64,000 bases of DNA from Candidatus Micrarchaeum acidiphilum ARMAN-2 (GCA_009387755.1 GG697239.1:24951-88950); one strand, 5' to 3'; shown: positions 16,243-25,589, counted from the stretch's first letter. Numbers and translations are program-made. Notes: generated by a model from the sequence alone, not told the origin.

Positions 16243-16929
16243 ATGGACGGCAAAAACCTGCTGAGGCATTTCGACACGTTCATATTCGACTGGGACGGCA
16301 CCCTGAGGCCCATGAGCGCCCTCCAGAGAGTTAACGAGGCGATAAACCCAAGCTGGAGGCACAAGAAGGCCGTGAGCACAAAGTACTTCGACATGTACAA
16401 CGGCCAGGCACATCAGAATACAGTCAAGAGCAGGCAAACCCGCCTGCCAGGCAGGGTCCCAAAATGGCCTTCGGAAGGCGAACAGCTGAAGGGCGGGATG
16501 CTAAAGCTTGTTGACATATCGTTATTCCTCTCAAGGCCAAGGCTGCACTATGGTGCAAAGGAAACTCTGAAGGCCATCGCCTCCAGCAAGAAGAAGATTG
16601 CGCTTTTTACTGATGGAAATCTGTACCGTGTGGGCCGCGAAATGTCCCGCCTAGGCGTAGAAAAATATTTCGGCATGGTGCTCAGCGCGCAGTCAATAAA
16701 ACGGCTAAAGCCAGACCCGGCAGGCGTAGAGATAATACTCAAAAAACTCGGCGCACAGCCAAGCCGTACGCTGTACATAGGAGACCGACCGGACGACATA
16801 ATAGCAGCCAAGCTTGCAGGCACGAAATCCGCCGCCGTGACAGACGGGTTTTCCAGCATGGACGTACTCATAAAATACTCGCCAAACTACATATTCAAGA
16901 ACATTGAGGAGTTTCGCAAGGCATTATAA
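16243..16929 (+). CDS. HAD-superfamily hydrolase, phosphatase-like
   Basis: 228 residues. All four HAD motifs are visible: I, FDWDGTL (nucleophile Asp16, acid/base Asp18); II, ALFTDGN (Thr); III, Lys in RLKPDP; IV, IGDRPDDI (acidic pair). A helical cap of about 70 residues lies between motifs I and II. This layout is that of phosphoglycolate phosphatase-like C1-cap enzymes; the substrate is not predictable. The ATG abuts the leuS stop without a gap, so it is translated from the same message. Confidence 0.88.
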   Translation: MDGKNLLRHFDTFIFDWDGTLRPMSALQRVNEAINPSWRHKKAVSTKYFDMYNGQAHQNTVKSRQTRLPGRVPKWPSEGEQLKGGMLKLVDISLFLSRPRLHYGAKETLKAIASSKKKIALFTDGNLYRVGREMSRLGVEKYFGMVLSAQSIKRLKPDPAGVEIILKKLGAQPSRTLYIGDRPDDIIAAKLAGTKSAAVTDGFSSMDVLIKYSPNYIFKNIEEFRKAL

Positions 16930-16970
16930 TTTATATCTTTCCGTCTCAAATAATTAGTGCTATTTTGCTC

Positions 16971-16977
16971 TTTATAC
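16971..16977 (+). promoter_or_regulatory. TATA box for the gene at 17000
   Basis: tttatac is centred about 26 nt before ATG 17000, the spacing expected for a leaderless transcript. This is the reason for choosing that ATG over the in-frame one at 16988. Confidence 0.45.
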
Positions 16978-16999
16978 GGCAAAAATCATGCGTGATACA

Positions 17000-17437
17000 A
17001 TGATAACAGGATTCACAATATCAAAAGTCGAAGGAAAGATAGAGGACGCGGAATCGCTTGCAAAGCAGCGCTTCCCAAGGCTTAACATAAACCTTGACAA
17101 CGTGTCCGCAAAGGGCGAAAAGGTAAATGTTGAGTACACGTTCGTAGCAGACTACTACGACAGCGAGGGCGCATCCGCAAAGAACATAGGCAAGATAACA
17201 CTGTCAGGCTTCATTGAGATCTCAGAATCCAAGAACGCCATAGACGGAATAATAAAGAAATGGAACGACAGCCACACGCTTCCGGTCAAGCTGGCCGAGG
17301 AGGTCATAAACGGGCTGAACTTCAGGTGCAGCGCGACAGGCACGCTGGTGGCATACTCATTGGGATTAATACCGCCTTTGGTAATAAGCGCAACAAAAAT
17401 AGAAGAGCCTAAGGGCGGCGCCACAACTAGCGGTTAA
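17000..17437 (+). CDS. Small soluble protein, possibly SecB-like
   Basis: About 145 residues. Alternating polar/hydrophobic strands (NVEYTFVADYYDSEGASAKN, then IGKITLSGFIEIS) are followed by two helices and a C-terminal hydrophobic hairpin (SLGLIPPLVISATKIEE). The long antiparallel sheet and the terminal PPL...I element resemble SecB-like export chaperones reported in some archaea, but I cannot confirm homology. No signal peptide. It has its own promoter between the leuS-HAD unit and the convergent surface-protein genes. Confidence 0.6.
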   Translation: MITGFTISKVEGKIEDAESLAKQRFPRLNINLDNVSAKGEKVNVEYTFVADYYDSEGASAKNIGKITLSGFIEISESKNAIDGIIKKWNDSHTLPVKLAEEVINGLNFRCSATGTLVAYSLGLIPPLVISATKIEEPKGGATTSG

Positions 17438-17529
17438 CCGGGCTGAAAGCAGGCGTAAGCCTGTTCCTGCTTAACCCGCATTTGCAATAACCATAGCAGA
17501 AGCTTTTAGTTCAATTAAAAAGGAGGGAG

Positions 17530-18258
17530 CTATTTCTTTGCCGCTCTCTTGCGTGTTGCGTTCTTTTTCCTTTGCGTCTTTTTACTGCTTCTTTTATTAC
17601 TGCCTCTACTGTTCCTATTGCCTTTGCCCTTCTTCTTTACTCTTTTACTAGCAATTTTATTTGCAGCAGTATTTCCAGCATGGCTGGCTGCTGCTGCATT
17701 CGCATTCTCCTTTCTACTTTTATTCCTGCCAAACAGTGCCAAATACGCCACAACTATGACTACCACAAGCACGATAAAAGCAGCTATATAATACAGCAGC
17801 GGCGAAGACTTCGGAGGCTCTGACTCTATAGTTACTATCTTTGCAACTCCCGCCCTGACCACCGCGCCTGCGCCATTAGTGACATTGCTTACCGGAGCGC
17901 TTTCAATTACTGATAGCACTCCCTGCCATTTTAAGTGCGGCTTGTCTCCATACGGAACATATGCCGTAATGCTGATAACCTGCGAAGAATGAGGGGCAAG
18001 AGTCCCGTTCATTGGCGTAACTTTGATGGTGGGAGTTGCATTGTTAGGTATGGTGTTCAGTGTGGGCAATACAACAGTAAACGGTATTGGGGCAGAGCCT
18101 GAGTTTAGTATAGAATAGTTAAAAGTTGCGCTGCCGCCGACACTCACATTCAAGAAAGGCTGCCCTGCCTCTTCTCCCAGCTGCGCGAAGGTAAGAACGC
18201 TAAGCGAAGCAAGAATAAAGGCGGCTAGCAAAAAATACTGCTTCCTCATATGCGACAT
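17530..18258 (-). CDS. Membrane-anchored surface protein with polybasic cytoplasmic tail
   Basis: 242 residues. Residues 1-25 are an N-terminal signal (KQYFLLAAFILASLSVLTFA). About 130 extracellular residues form a beta-rich domain (VSVGGSATFNYSILNSGSAP, VISITAYVPYGDKP) like the CARDB/COG1470-type domains of archaeal envelope proteins. A transmembrane helix follows (YYIAAFIVLVVVIVVAYLAL, about 158-178), and then a 65-residue tail almost entirely of Lys, Arg, Asn, Ser and Ala (KRVKKKGKGNRNSRGSNKRS). By the positive-inside rule the tail is cytoplasmic. The start lies 4 nt after the upstream duplicated-domain gene, so the two are cotranscribed. Confidence 0.75.
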   Translation of the reverse strand: MSHMRKQYFLLAAFILASLSVLTFAQLGEEAGQPFLNVSVGGSATFNYSILNSGSAPIPFTVVLPTLNTIPNNATPTIKVTPMNGTLAPHSSQVISITAYVPYGDKPHLKWQGVLSVIESAPVSNVTNGAGAVVRAGVAKIVTIESEPPKSSPLLYYIAAFIVLVVVIVVAYLALFGRNKSRKENANAAAASHAGNTAANKIASKRVKKKGKGNRNSRGSNKRSSKKTQRKKNATRKRAAKK

Positions 18259-18262
18259 CTAC

Positions 18263-19219
18263 TCAGCAGCTGTTCTCTATGGTTATTGTCTGTAGGTATG
18301 TCCCAGCAGGCGTTCCTGGCGGTATCCCGAGCCCAAAGTATATGGAATTGCTTGTTACTGCATTGCTTGGCGTAGGGGCAGGTATAACTATGTTAGTGTC
18401 GTTGGCCGCACCTGTCAGTCGTGCTGCAGTGCCAAACGACGTGCCTGAAGCTGCAGACCATGTAGTATTGCTAACTTCGAAGTTTGCTGGTCCAATCCAA
18501 TTTCCACCGTACACAAACAGCTGCGCAGCCACGTTTCCGCCATTGTCTATATCATTTACTCCGACGTTGGTAGGAACATTTGCAGAAGGGGTTAAAGTTC
18601 CGAAATCTATGGAGTTTGGACTCAGTGATATATAGCATGTGCCAATAACGTTGGCTGTTATTGTTACAGAATTTGAGGTTGAGATTGCGTTGAATTCCCT
18701 ATTTGATACATTTTCGTTTTCAAATGATATGGTCTGTAAGTAATTGCCTGCAGGCGTTGCCGGAGGTATGCTAAATCCAAAGTAGATTATTGTGTTTGTC
18801 GATGGGTTAACTACATTGGGCGCTATTATGTACGAATTGGTCACTGCGAATGAGTTGCTCAGCGGTGTTCCAGAAAGCGTAGTAGCTGATGCCGTGTTAC
18901 TCTCTAGCGTATTGCTTACTCCAAAAGTATAAGTTTGGTTAACCCAATTGGTGCCTTCTACAAGTGCGTTTGCTCCTATGTTGCCGCCGTTGTCAGTATC
19001 TGTTACTGGTATGTTCGTAGGGTATATGCTATTTGGTGCTAGACCACTTATGACTATCGAATTCGGGCTAATTGCAAGATAGATGACATTGCCTACCGCA
19101 ACATTTGCAGTCACAGTGCCTGTACCCTGTGCAAATCCAAAGCCAAGCATCAGGACAGCGCCAAATATGCCTATCGCAAGTCCAACCGCAATCATGCTGC
19201 CATAAATATACGCTTTCAT
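18263..19219 (-). CDS. Secreted protein with two tandem copies of a beta-rich domain
   Basis: 318 residues. A signal segment (MIAVGLAIGIFGAVLMLGFG) is followed by two related domains of about 135 residues. Landmarks repeat in order: LAISPNSIVISGL / ISLSPNSIDFGTL; PVTDTDNGGNIGA / GVNDIDNGGNVAA; NWVNQTYTFGVSN / NWIGPANFEVSN; IIYFGFSIPPATPAGNYLQT / SIYFGLGIPPGTPAGTYLQT. The duplication is therefore direct and in frame. It ends in ENSC with no obvious membrane anchor. It probably is a surface or pilus-associated protein working with the anchored protein encoded 4 nt downstream. Confidence 0.75.
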   Translation of the reverse strand: MKAYIYGSMIAVGLAIGIFGAVLMLGFGFAQGTGTVTANVAVGNVIYLAISPNSIVISGLAPNSIYPTNIPVTDTDNGGNIGANALVEGTNWVNQTYTFGVSNTLESNTASATTLSGTPLSNSFAVTNSYIIAPNVVNPSTNTIIYFGFSIPPATPAGNYLQTISFENENVSNREFNAISTSNSVTITANVIGTCYISLSPNSIDFGTLTPSANVPTNVGVNDIDNGGNVAAQLFVYGGNWIGPANFEVSNTTWSAASGTSFGTAARLTGAANDTNIVIPAPTPSNAVTSNSIYFGLGIPPGTPAGTYLQTITIENSC

Positions 19220-19380
19220 AAATACACCATATTATACAATGAAGTTTGTTTCAAAAAGCTTAAATACTTTCTTACCCTGCTCATTTATCCTCTCATAAAT
19301 CAATTGTGATAATCCCAGTTTTAAAACATGTTAGTGCAAAATGCAGTAAGTTCTATTATTATATCCTTACAAATTAACGC

Positions 19381-21870
19381 GTGCTAGAAATGGCCAAAGG
19401 CAAAGAAACCAGCGGAGATGGCGCCATCAGCGGCGGCCCAAGGAGCGTAGCCGGTCAGCTCATCGATGCCGATTACCTGATCGTAGGAAACGAGGCTCTG
19501 ATACGCCTTACCATAAAAGGCAGCGACGGCTCTGCGTACGAGGTTTATGATCCTGATTTCAAGCCCTACTTCTATTTGGTGCCGGACAACAATGCAATAA
19601 GCGAAGACAAGATTATGTCCGCCCAGGCCTTGGACCAGGGATCTTTGATAAAGCCTGCGCGTGTCGAATGGGAGGACCGCAGCATATTCGGGAAGCAGGC
19701 AAGAGCCGCCAGGGTTTTCGTGCAGAATCCGTCAGACGTGCCCAAGCTGAGCGCAGCGCTCTCTGGGCTGGGCGAATGCTATGAAAATGACATACCATTT
19801 TCAAAAAGGTACCTTATAGACAAGGACATACTGCCCCTTACAATGTACGAGTTCGATCTGGAAAAGCAGGGAAGCGCGTACAGACTCAAGGGCTTCAAGG
19901 CGCTTCCGGAAGTGCGGCCGCCAGAGCTGAACGTACTCTGGTTCGACATAGAGACATATAATCCGCTTGGCGTCCCAAGGCCTGAAAAGGACCCCGTAGT
20001 GATGATAAGCTACTCGTACTCCTCAAACGGAAAACACGGAAAATCCGTAATGGCTTTTAAGAAGATAGACCTGCCCTTCGTGGAATACTACGAAAGCGAG
20101 GCGGACATGATAAAGGCATTTGTCAAGAAAATAGCCGAACTCGATATAGACGTCATCTCCGGATACAACTCTGCAAACTTCGACATAAGGTACCTGATAG
20201 AGCGATCGAAGAGCATAAAGGTGGACTTCAACATAAGCAGGTTCGAGGGCGAGACAAGGATAGAGCGGCACGGCCTCGTCGACCGCGTGAAGATCGGAGG
20301 CAGGGTGCACGTTGACATGTATGTGGTGGTGAAGTTCATATCAGTTGTTGGCGCAGCGGAATACATACTGAAGCTCAACAGCTACACCCTCAAGAACGTA
20401 TACGAGGCCATAACCGGAACCAAGAAGACGAATGTCGAAAAGAAGGACATCTATAAGCTGTGGGACGGGAGCAGGGAGGAGCTCGAAGAGCTGGCAACCT
20501 ACAACCTGAGCGACTCCGAAGCACTCGAGAAAGTTTACAGCACATTTGCCCCGATAATGATAGAGCTGACAAGGACTACAGGAAATTCGCTCAGCGACGT
20601 ATCGGTTTCGACCACCGGCCAGCTCGTAGAATTCCTGCTAATGAAGTACGCCCACAGGTATGGCGAGCTGATACCGAACAAGCCTGACGACCGCGAGATA
20701 AGGTCCAGGCTGATAAATCCGATAGAGGGGGCATACGTGAAAACTCCAGAGCCTGGAATATATTCAAATCTTGCGATATTCGACTTCCGCGGCCTTTACC
20801 CTTCTATTATAATATCGCACAACATAGACCCGTCAACCGTGTGCACGGACTGCACGGACTACTACGAGTCACCGAACGGCACGAAGTTCTCTAAGAGCAG
20901 GCCCGGAATAATGCCTATGATACTTAAGCTGCTCATAGACCAGAGGGCCGAAGTCAAAAAGCTGTACAAGAAGGACAAGGGCAACATCTACCTGGGCTCA
21001 AGGTCTCAGGCCTTGAAGATAACGTCAAACTCCTTCTACGGGTATCTGGGCTATGCGAGGTCCAGATGGTACTCTAGGGAATGCGCGTCCAGCGTCACAG
21101 CGTACGGCAGGCAGTACATACTGCAGACCATAAGCGACGCAGAGGAGCAGGGCTTCAAGGTAATCTACGGCGATACAGACTCCATAGTAATGCTTCTGGG
21201 CGGAAGGACCAAGGAAGACGCACTCGAATTCGTGAAAAAGCTGAACGAAAAGCTGCCAAAATCCATGGAGCTAGAGCTTGAGGACTTTTACAAGCGCGCC
21301 GTTTTCGTTGGCAAGAAGTCCGAGAAGATAGGCGCAATAACCGGAGCAAAGAAGAAATACGCCATGATATCTGAAAGCGGCTTCATAAAGATACGCGGCT
21401 TCGAGCTGGTCCGCCGCGACTGGTCCAGGATAGCAAGGGACACCCAGAGAAAAGTCCTTGATACTATACTTAATGAAGGCAGCGCAGAGAAGGCCGTCGA
21501 GATAGTCAAGAACGTGATAAAGGACCTGCGCGACGGCAAGGTGCCTATCGGCATGCTGGCGATAAGCACCCAGCTCAGGAAGGGCATAGACAGCTATGAT
21601 GCGACTTCCCCGGAGCTCAGCGCGGCCAAAAAAGCCGTGAAGGCGGGCCTGAAGACAAAGGATGAAGTCGAGCACGCAGTGATAAGCTATGTGATAACAA
21701 GGGACGGAAGCTCTATTTCTGACAAGGCGGTGCTCGAGGAGTTCGCCAAGAACTACGATCCGGAATACTACATAAACCACCAGGTCGTGCCGTCTGTAAT
21801 GCGCATACTTAAGGAGCTCAACCTCACAGAGGACGAGCTCAGGAACGCTGGAGTGCAGCGTAAACTATGA
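19381..21870 (+). CDS. polB: Family-B DNA polymerase with 3'-5' exonuclease
   Basis: 829 residues, normal for archaeal replicative PolB. The exonuclease motifs are present: Exo I WFDIETYN (about 187-194), Exo II SGYNSANFDIRYL, Exo III YNLSDSEAL. The polymerase motifs are also present: A, DFRGLYPSII (about 468-477); B, KITSNSFYGYLGYA (about 545-558); C, YGDTDS (about 597-602); and the KKYAM thumb-side motif. All catalytic acids are intact. The GTG at 19381 starts the frame and an ATG follows at 19390. Probably cotranscribed with map, whose start lies 9 nt downstream. Confidence 0.97.
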   Translation: MLEMAKGKETSGDGAISGGPRSVAGQLIDADYLIVGNEALIRLTIKGSDGSAYEVYDPDFKPYFYLVPDNNAISEDKIMSAQALDQGSLIKPARVEWEDRSIFGKQARAARVFVQNPSDVPKLSAALSGLGECYENDIPFSKRYLIDKDILPLTMYEFDLEKQGSAYRLKGFKALPEVRPPELNVLWFDIETYNPLGVPRPEKDPVVMISYSYSSNGKHGKSVMAFKKIDLPFVEYYESEADMIKAFVKKIAELDIDVISGYNSANFDIRYLIERSKSIKVDFNISRFEGETRIERHGLVDRVKIGGRVHVDMYVVVKFISVVGAAEYILKLNSYTLKNVYEAITGTKKTNVEKKDIYKLWDGSREELEELATYNLSDSEALEKVYSTFAPIMIELTRTTGNSLSDVSVSTTGQLVEFLLMKYAHRYGELIPNKPDDREIRSRLINPIEGAYVKTPEPGIYSNLAIFDFRGLYPSIIISHNIDPSTVCTDCTDYYESPNGTKFSKSRPGIMPMILKLLIDQRAEVKKLYKKDKGNIYLGSRSQALKITSNSFYGYLGYARSRWYSRECASSVTAYGRQYILQTISDAEEQGFKVIYGDTDSIVMLLGGRTKEDALEFVKKLNEKLPKSMELELEDFYKRAVFVGKKSEKIGAITGAKKKYAMISESGFIKIRGFELVRRDWSRIARDTQRKVLDTILNEGSAEKAVEIVKNVIKDLRDGKVPIGMLAISTQLRKGIDSYDATSPELSAAKKAVKAGLKTKDEVEHAVISYVITRDGSSISDKAVLEEFAKNYDPEYYINHQVVPSVMRILKELNLTEDELRNAGVQRKL

Positions 21871-21873
21871 GGT
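21868..21873 (+). promoter_or_regulatory. Ribosome-binding site deciding the TTG start of map
   Basis: gaggtg lies 6 nt before the TTG at 21880, overlapping the polB stop codon, and supports translation from this non-ATG start. Confidence 0.5.
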
Positions 21874-21879
21874 GTTTTT

Positions 21880-22827
21880 TTGCAGGAAAAAGAGAACGAA
21901 GATGGAAAAGCTACAAAGGAGGAGTCGGAGGACATCCTCAAGAAGGCAAGGCAGGTCGGGGCAAGGGCCGCAGAAGCTCTGGAAATGGCTAAGGGCCTTG
22001 TGAAGCCCGGGGCTAAGCTGATAGACGTGGCGGAGAAGCTGGAAAAGTTCTCGCGCGAAGGCGGCATGTACCCTGCATTCCCGCTCAACCTCTCGATAAA
22101 CAGCGAGGCGGCGCACTACACACCAAGGCTGGATGACGACAAGATATTTTCAGAAAAGGACGTTGTTAAAGTCGACTTCGGCGTAGGCCTGGACGGCGTG
22201 CTCAGCGACTGCGCAATCACGATAGACCTGTCTGGAGAGCACCAGAAGCTCGTCGAGGCTGTTCACGAGGCGCTAATGGCTGCAATATCGAAGGTGCATG
22301 CGGGAGTCGAGGTGCGCGAAATAGGCGCTGCCATAGAGCACGAGATATCAAGCAGGGGCTACAAGCCGATAAAGAACCTTGGCGGTCACGGGGTTGACGT
22401 GCACGATCTGCACTCATACCCGTTCATACCTAACTATGACAACCTTGGCGACACCAAGCTCGAGGAGGGCAAGCTGATAGCCATAGAGCCCTTTGCAACA
22501 GAGCAGCGCGGCAGGGGAATGGTCGCAAACGGCGACATACAGGAAATATTCAGCTTTGAAGGGGAAAAGCTGGTAAGGCTGCCTTCCGCAAGGAAGCTCC
22601 AGGACGAGATAATGTCGAAATACCCACACGAGCCGTTCGCTGCGCGATGGCTTGGAGGCATAGCCGGCACGCGGTTCGACCTGTATACTGGGATGGCGGA
22701 ACTGGTAAAATACGGGGCCGTGGAGTCACACCCGATGCTTGTAGAGATAGGCGGTGGAATAGTCGCTCAGGAGGAGCTCGAAGTATACGTCGAGAAGGAC
22801 GGCTGCGAAGTCGTGACCAAGCGCTGA
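21880..22827 (+). CDS. map: Methionine aminopeptidase, type 2
   Basis: 315 residues; removes the initiator methionine of nascent proteins. The five metal ligands are visible: VDFGVGLDG and DGVLSDCAI (two Asp), NLGGHGV (His), AIEPFAT (Glu), VAQEELEV (Glu). The type-2 insertion (a helical subdomain of about 60 residues near 235-290) is present. It starts from TTG with a clear Shine-Dalgarno sequence. The first 20 residues are highly charged, an extension not needed for the fold. Confidence 0.95.
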   Translation: MQEKENEDGKATKEESEDILKKARQVGARAAEALEMAKGLVKPGAKLIDVAEKLEKFSREGGMYPAFPLNLSINSEAAHYTPRLDDDKIFSEKDVVKVDFGVGLDGVLSDCAITIDLSGEHQKLVEAVHEALMAAISKVHAGVEVREIGAAIEHEISSRGYKPIKNLGGHGVDVHDLHSYPFIPNYDNLGDTKLEEGKLIAIEPFATEQRGRGMVANGDIQEIFSFEGEKLVRLPSARKLQDEIMSKYPHEPFAARWLGGIAGTRFDLYTGMAELVKYGAVESHPMLVEIGGGIVAQEELEVYVEKDGCEVVTKR

Positions 22828-22872
22828 CAATCTGGCAGTTGCCGTCACGATTTGCTGCGCAAGCAATAAATA

Positions 22873-22881
22873 CCTATAAAT
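22873..22881 (+). promoter_or_regulatory. TATA box for the gene at 22904
   Basis: cctataaat is centred about 27 nt before GTG 22904, which predicts a leaderless transcript and argues against the ATG at 22880 that lies next to the TATA box. Confidence 0.5.
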
Positions 22882-22903
22882 GCAAAATGCATGCGGTGTA
22901 AAA

Positions 22904-23221
22904 GTGACAAAGGTTCTGGTAATTGTAACTAGCAAGGAGAAGGAGAAGATAAACCTGGCGCTGAATTTTGCAAAGCATCAGAAATCCGACGGCCACGAAG
23001 TCAGGATGCTGCTTTTCGGGCCTAGCGAGGAAACAGTATCAAAGGACGAGGGTTTGCTAAAGACGTTCTCTGAAGTAAGCGATATAAAGCCAATGGCCTG
23101 CATATACATAGCCCACGAGGCTAAAATAGAGGACCAGCTTAAGCAGTCATTCGGCCTTCTTCCTGCAGGCAAATACATAACCTCAGCAATAGACGAAGGC
23201 TACTCTGTAATATCTTTCTAA
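22904..23221 (+). CDS. DsrE/DsrF-like protein
   Basis: About 105 residues. KVLVIVTSKEKEKINLALNF, a central HEVRMLLFGPSEE strand and a late helix match the small alpha/beta DsrE-like fold. Members with conserved cysteines act in sulfur transfer; here the only cysteine is in ACIYIAHEAKIE, so a sulfur-relay role is uncertain. The start is set by the upstream TATA box. It ends 79 nt from the convergent ribonucleotide reductase gene. Confidence 0.7.
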   Translation: MTKVLVIVTSKEKEKINLALNFAKHQKSDGHEVRMLLFGPSEETVSKDEGLLKTFSEVSDIKPMACIYIAHEAKIEDQLKQSFGLLPAGKYITSAIDEGYSVISF

Positions 23222-23300
23222 AGCGTCAGCAAGGCCAGCTCGTCCGGCTGCGAGCTGAAAACAGAATAAGGCACAAGGATGCGGCACGCCGCACCCCTGC

Positions 23301-25589
23301 CTAATCGCATTTGCTGTATCCGCACTTGGGGCAGGTATAGCAGCCCTCCGCAGCTATCATGTTTGATCCGCATTCTGGGCACTGCTGCGCCTGCTGCACC
23401 TCCATTACATAGCCTCCAGCACTGCTCTTTATCTGCGAAACCGTCATCGGCTCTACAGATCCTTTGGCATGCTTCTCCTTTATCGACTTTATTGTTTTGC
23501 TTGAAGGTTCGGTCAGGGTCTTCTGCTGCTCTACAGACTGCAGAACCTGCACGCTCTTGCTGCTGTCCCTGTAGACTGTTATGCCCTTGCATCCAAGCTT
23601 GTACGCCAGCACGTACGCCTTCTCTATGTCCTGCGGCGTTGCCCAGCTCGGGAAGTTTATCGTCTTTGACACAGCGTTGTCAACGTATTTCTGGAACGCA
23701 GCCTGCATCCTCACGTGCCACTCCGGCGCTATGTCGTATGCGGTGACGAACAGCCTCCTTATCTCCTGCGGTATCTCCTCGACATCCTGTATTGATACCC
23801 TGCCGGCAAGCTTCTTCATCAGCTCGTCGGAGTAGAAGTTGTTCTCTATGGCCATGGCTTCGAACTCGTTGTTGACCTCTATGAGGTTGGAGCCCAGGCT
23901 TTCGTGCACGTTCCTCATGTAGACTACCGAGAAGATCGGCTCTATGCCCTGCGACGCTCCGCCTGCTATTATGCTTATGGTGCCAGTGGGCGCAATGGTG
24001 GTGACCGTCGAATTCCTCAGCGGCTTGTAGCCCAGCTTGTACCATATGCTGTCCTTGAATGCCGGGAACGGCCCGCGCTCCTCCGCAAGCTCCTCGCTCA
24101 TCTTCCTGGCGTTTTCAGTTATGAAGGACATGACCTTTTCAGCCAGCATCAGAGCCTCGTTGCTGTCGTACCTTATGCCCAGCTTTATGAGCATGTCAGC
24201 CCAGCCCATGATGCCGAGGCCTATGCGCCTTATCTTCTTGGTGACATCCTCTATCTCCTTGAGCGGGTAGGTGTTGGATTCTATGACGTTGTCAAGGAAT
24301 CTTACGCCCATCCTCGTTATCCTCTTCAGCTCGTCCCAGTCTATGTCGTACTGGCCGTCATTCTTCTTGAGCATCTTTGCCATGTTTATTGATCCGAGGT
24401 TGCACGAATCGTATGGATAAAGCGGCTGCTCCCCGCACGGGTTGGTCGATTCTACAGGCCCCAGCGTCGGCACCGGGTTGGAGTAGCTCGAGTTTATCCT
24501 GTCCAGGAACACAAGGCCCGGGTCCCCAGTCTTCCACGCCATTGTTATTATAAGGTTCCATACCGCCCTGGCGTTGAGCTTGCCAACCACCTTTCCGTTC
24601 CTTGGGTTCACAAGCGAGTAGTCCCTGTTTGCCTCAAGCGCCTTCATGAATTCGTCGGTTATTGCGACCGAGATGTTGAAGTTCCTTAGCGTGCCCTCGT
24701 TCTCTTTTGCCACTATGAAGTCCAGTATGCTTGGGTGGTCGACCCTGAGTATGCCCATGTTTGCGCCCCTTCTCTTGCCGCCCTGCTTTACCTGCTCCGT
24801 GGCGATGTCGAATACCTTCATAAAAGACACCGGTCCCGAAGCAACCCCTCCAGTGCTCTTAACCATGTCGTTGGTCGGCCTCAGCCTTGAAAAAGAAAAG
24901 CCAGTGCCTCCTCCTGACTGGTGTATTATTGCGGCATACTTTACCGCGTCGAATATCTCCACTATCGAGTCGCCTACCGGCAGCACGAAGCACGCGCTGA
25001 GCTGGCCCAGCTTTGTCCCGGCATTCATCAGCGTGGGCGAGTTCGGCATGAACTTGAAGTTCGTTATGGCGTCGTAGAATTCCATCTCCAGAGCGTTGGT
25101 TTCGTCGTCGCTCTTGCCAAATTTCTTTTCCGCAGCCGCTATGTAATGCGACACCCTGGTGAACAGCTGCTTTGGGCTCTCTGCAATCTTGCCGTCCGGG
25201 CCTTTCAGGAGGTACCTTGATGCAAGCACTATCAGAGTGTTGATCGGCAGCTTCAGTCCGTCGTCAGGTATGCCCAGCGATGCCCTGAATGCCCTTATCT
25301 CTGCCTTCTTGTGTCTGTATAATATGTACGACTTTGCAACGGTCTGGTCCTTCAGCATGAGCACCTTTTCCACTATGTCCTGGATCTCCTCGACACGTAT
25401 CTCCTTCTTGCCAGTGGCCTCTATCTCCTTCACTATGTCGGTCGTGGAGTTCTCCGCCCTCTTCCTGAGCTCGGCCTCTTTGACGTTGCTGTCATACACG
25501 CTCTTATATGCCTTGAACACCGCGTTCTCTATCTTGGTGCGGTCGAAATCCACCTTGCTATCATCTCTCTTTATTACAACGGTCGCCAT
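23301..25589 (-). CDS. nrdJ: Adenosylcobalamin-dependent (class II) ribonucleotide reductase
   Basis: 762 residues. It reduces ribonucleotides to deoxyribonucleotides using a cobalamin-generated thiyl radical. The N-terminal 95 residues form an ATP-cone (VVIKRDDSKVDFDRTKIENA). Catalytic-barrel signatures follow: LSACFVLPVGDS, QSGGGTGFSFSRLRP, NPCGEQPLYPYDSCNLGSI and a substrate-site loop TIAPTGTISIIAGG. The C-terminus carries a CxxC...CxxC zinc-ribbon-like motif (CPECGSNM, CPKCGYSKCD), the redox tail of this class. No class I small subunit or class III activase is in the window. The PduO-type adenosyltransferase at 4025 could supply its cofactor. Confidence 0.95.
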   Translation of the reverse strand: MATVVIKRDDSKVDFDRTKIENAVFKAYKSVYDSNVKEAELRKRAENSTTDIVKEIEATGKKEIRVEEIQDIVEKVLMLKDQTVAKSYILYRHKKAEIRAFRASLGIPDDGLKLPINTLIVLASRYLLKGPDGKIAESPKQLFTRVSHYIAAAEKKFGKSDDETNALEMEFYDAITNFKFMPNSPTLMNAGTKLGQLSACFVLPVGDSIVEIFDAVKYAAIIHQSGGGTGFSFSRLRPTNDMVKSTGGVASGPVSFMKVFDIATEQVKQGGKRRGANMGILRVDHPSILDFIVAKENEGTLRNFNISVAITDEFMKALEANRDYSLVNPRNGKVVGKLNARAVWNLIITMAWKTGDPGLVFLDRINSSYSNPVPTLGPVESTNPCGEQPLYPYDSCNLGSINMAKMLKKNDGQYDIDWDELKRITRMGVRFLDNVIESNTYPLKEIEDVTKKIRRIGLGIMGWADMLIKLGIRYDSNEALMLAEKVMSFITENARKMSEELAEERGPFPAFKDSIWYKLGYKPLRNSTVTTIAPTGTISIIAGGASQGIEPIFSVVYMRNVHESLGSNLIEVNNEFEAMAIENNFYSDELMKKLAGRVSIQDVEEIPQEIRRLFVTAYDIAPEWHVRMQAAFQKYVDNAVSKTINFPSWATPQDIEKAYVLAYKLGCKGITVYRDSSKSVQVLQSVEQQKTLTEPSSKTIKSIKEKHAKGSVEPMTVSQIKSSAGGYVMEVQQAQQCPECGSNMIAAEGCYTCPKCGYSKCD

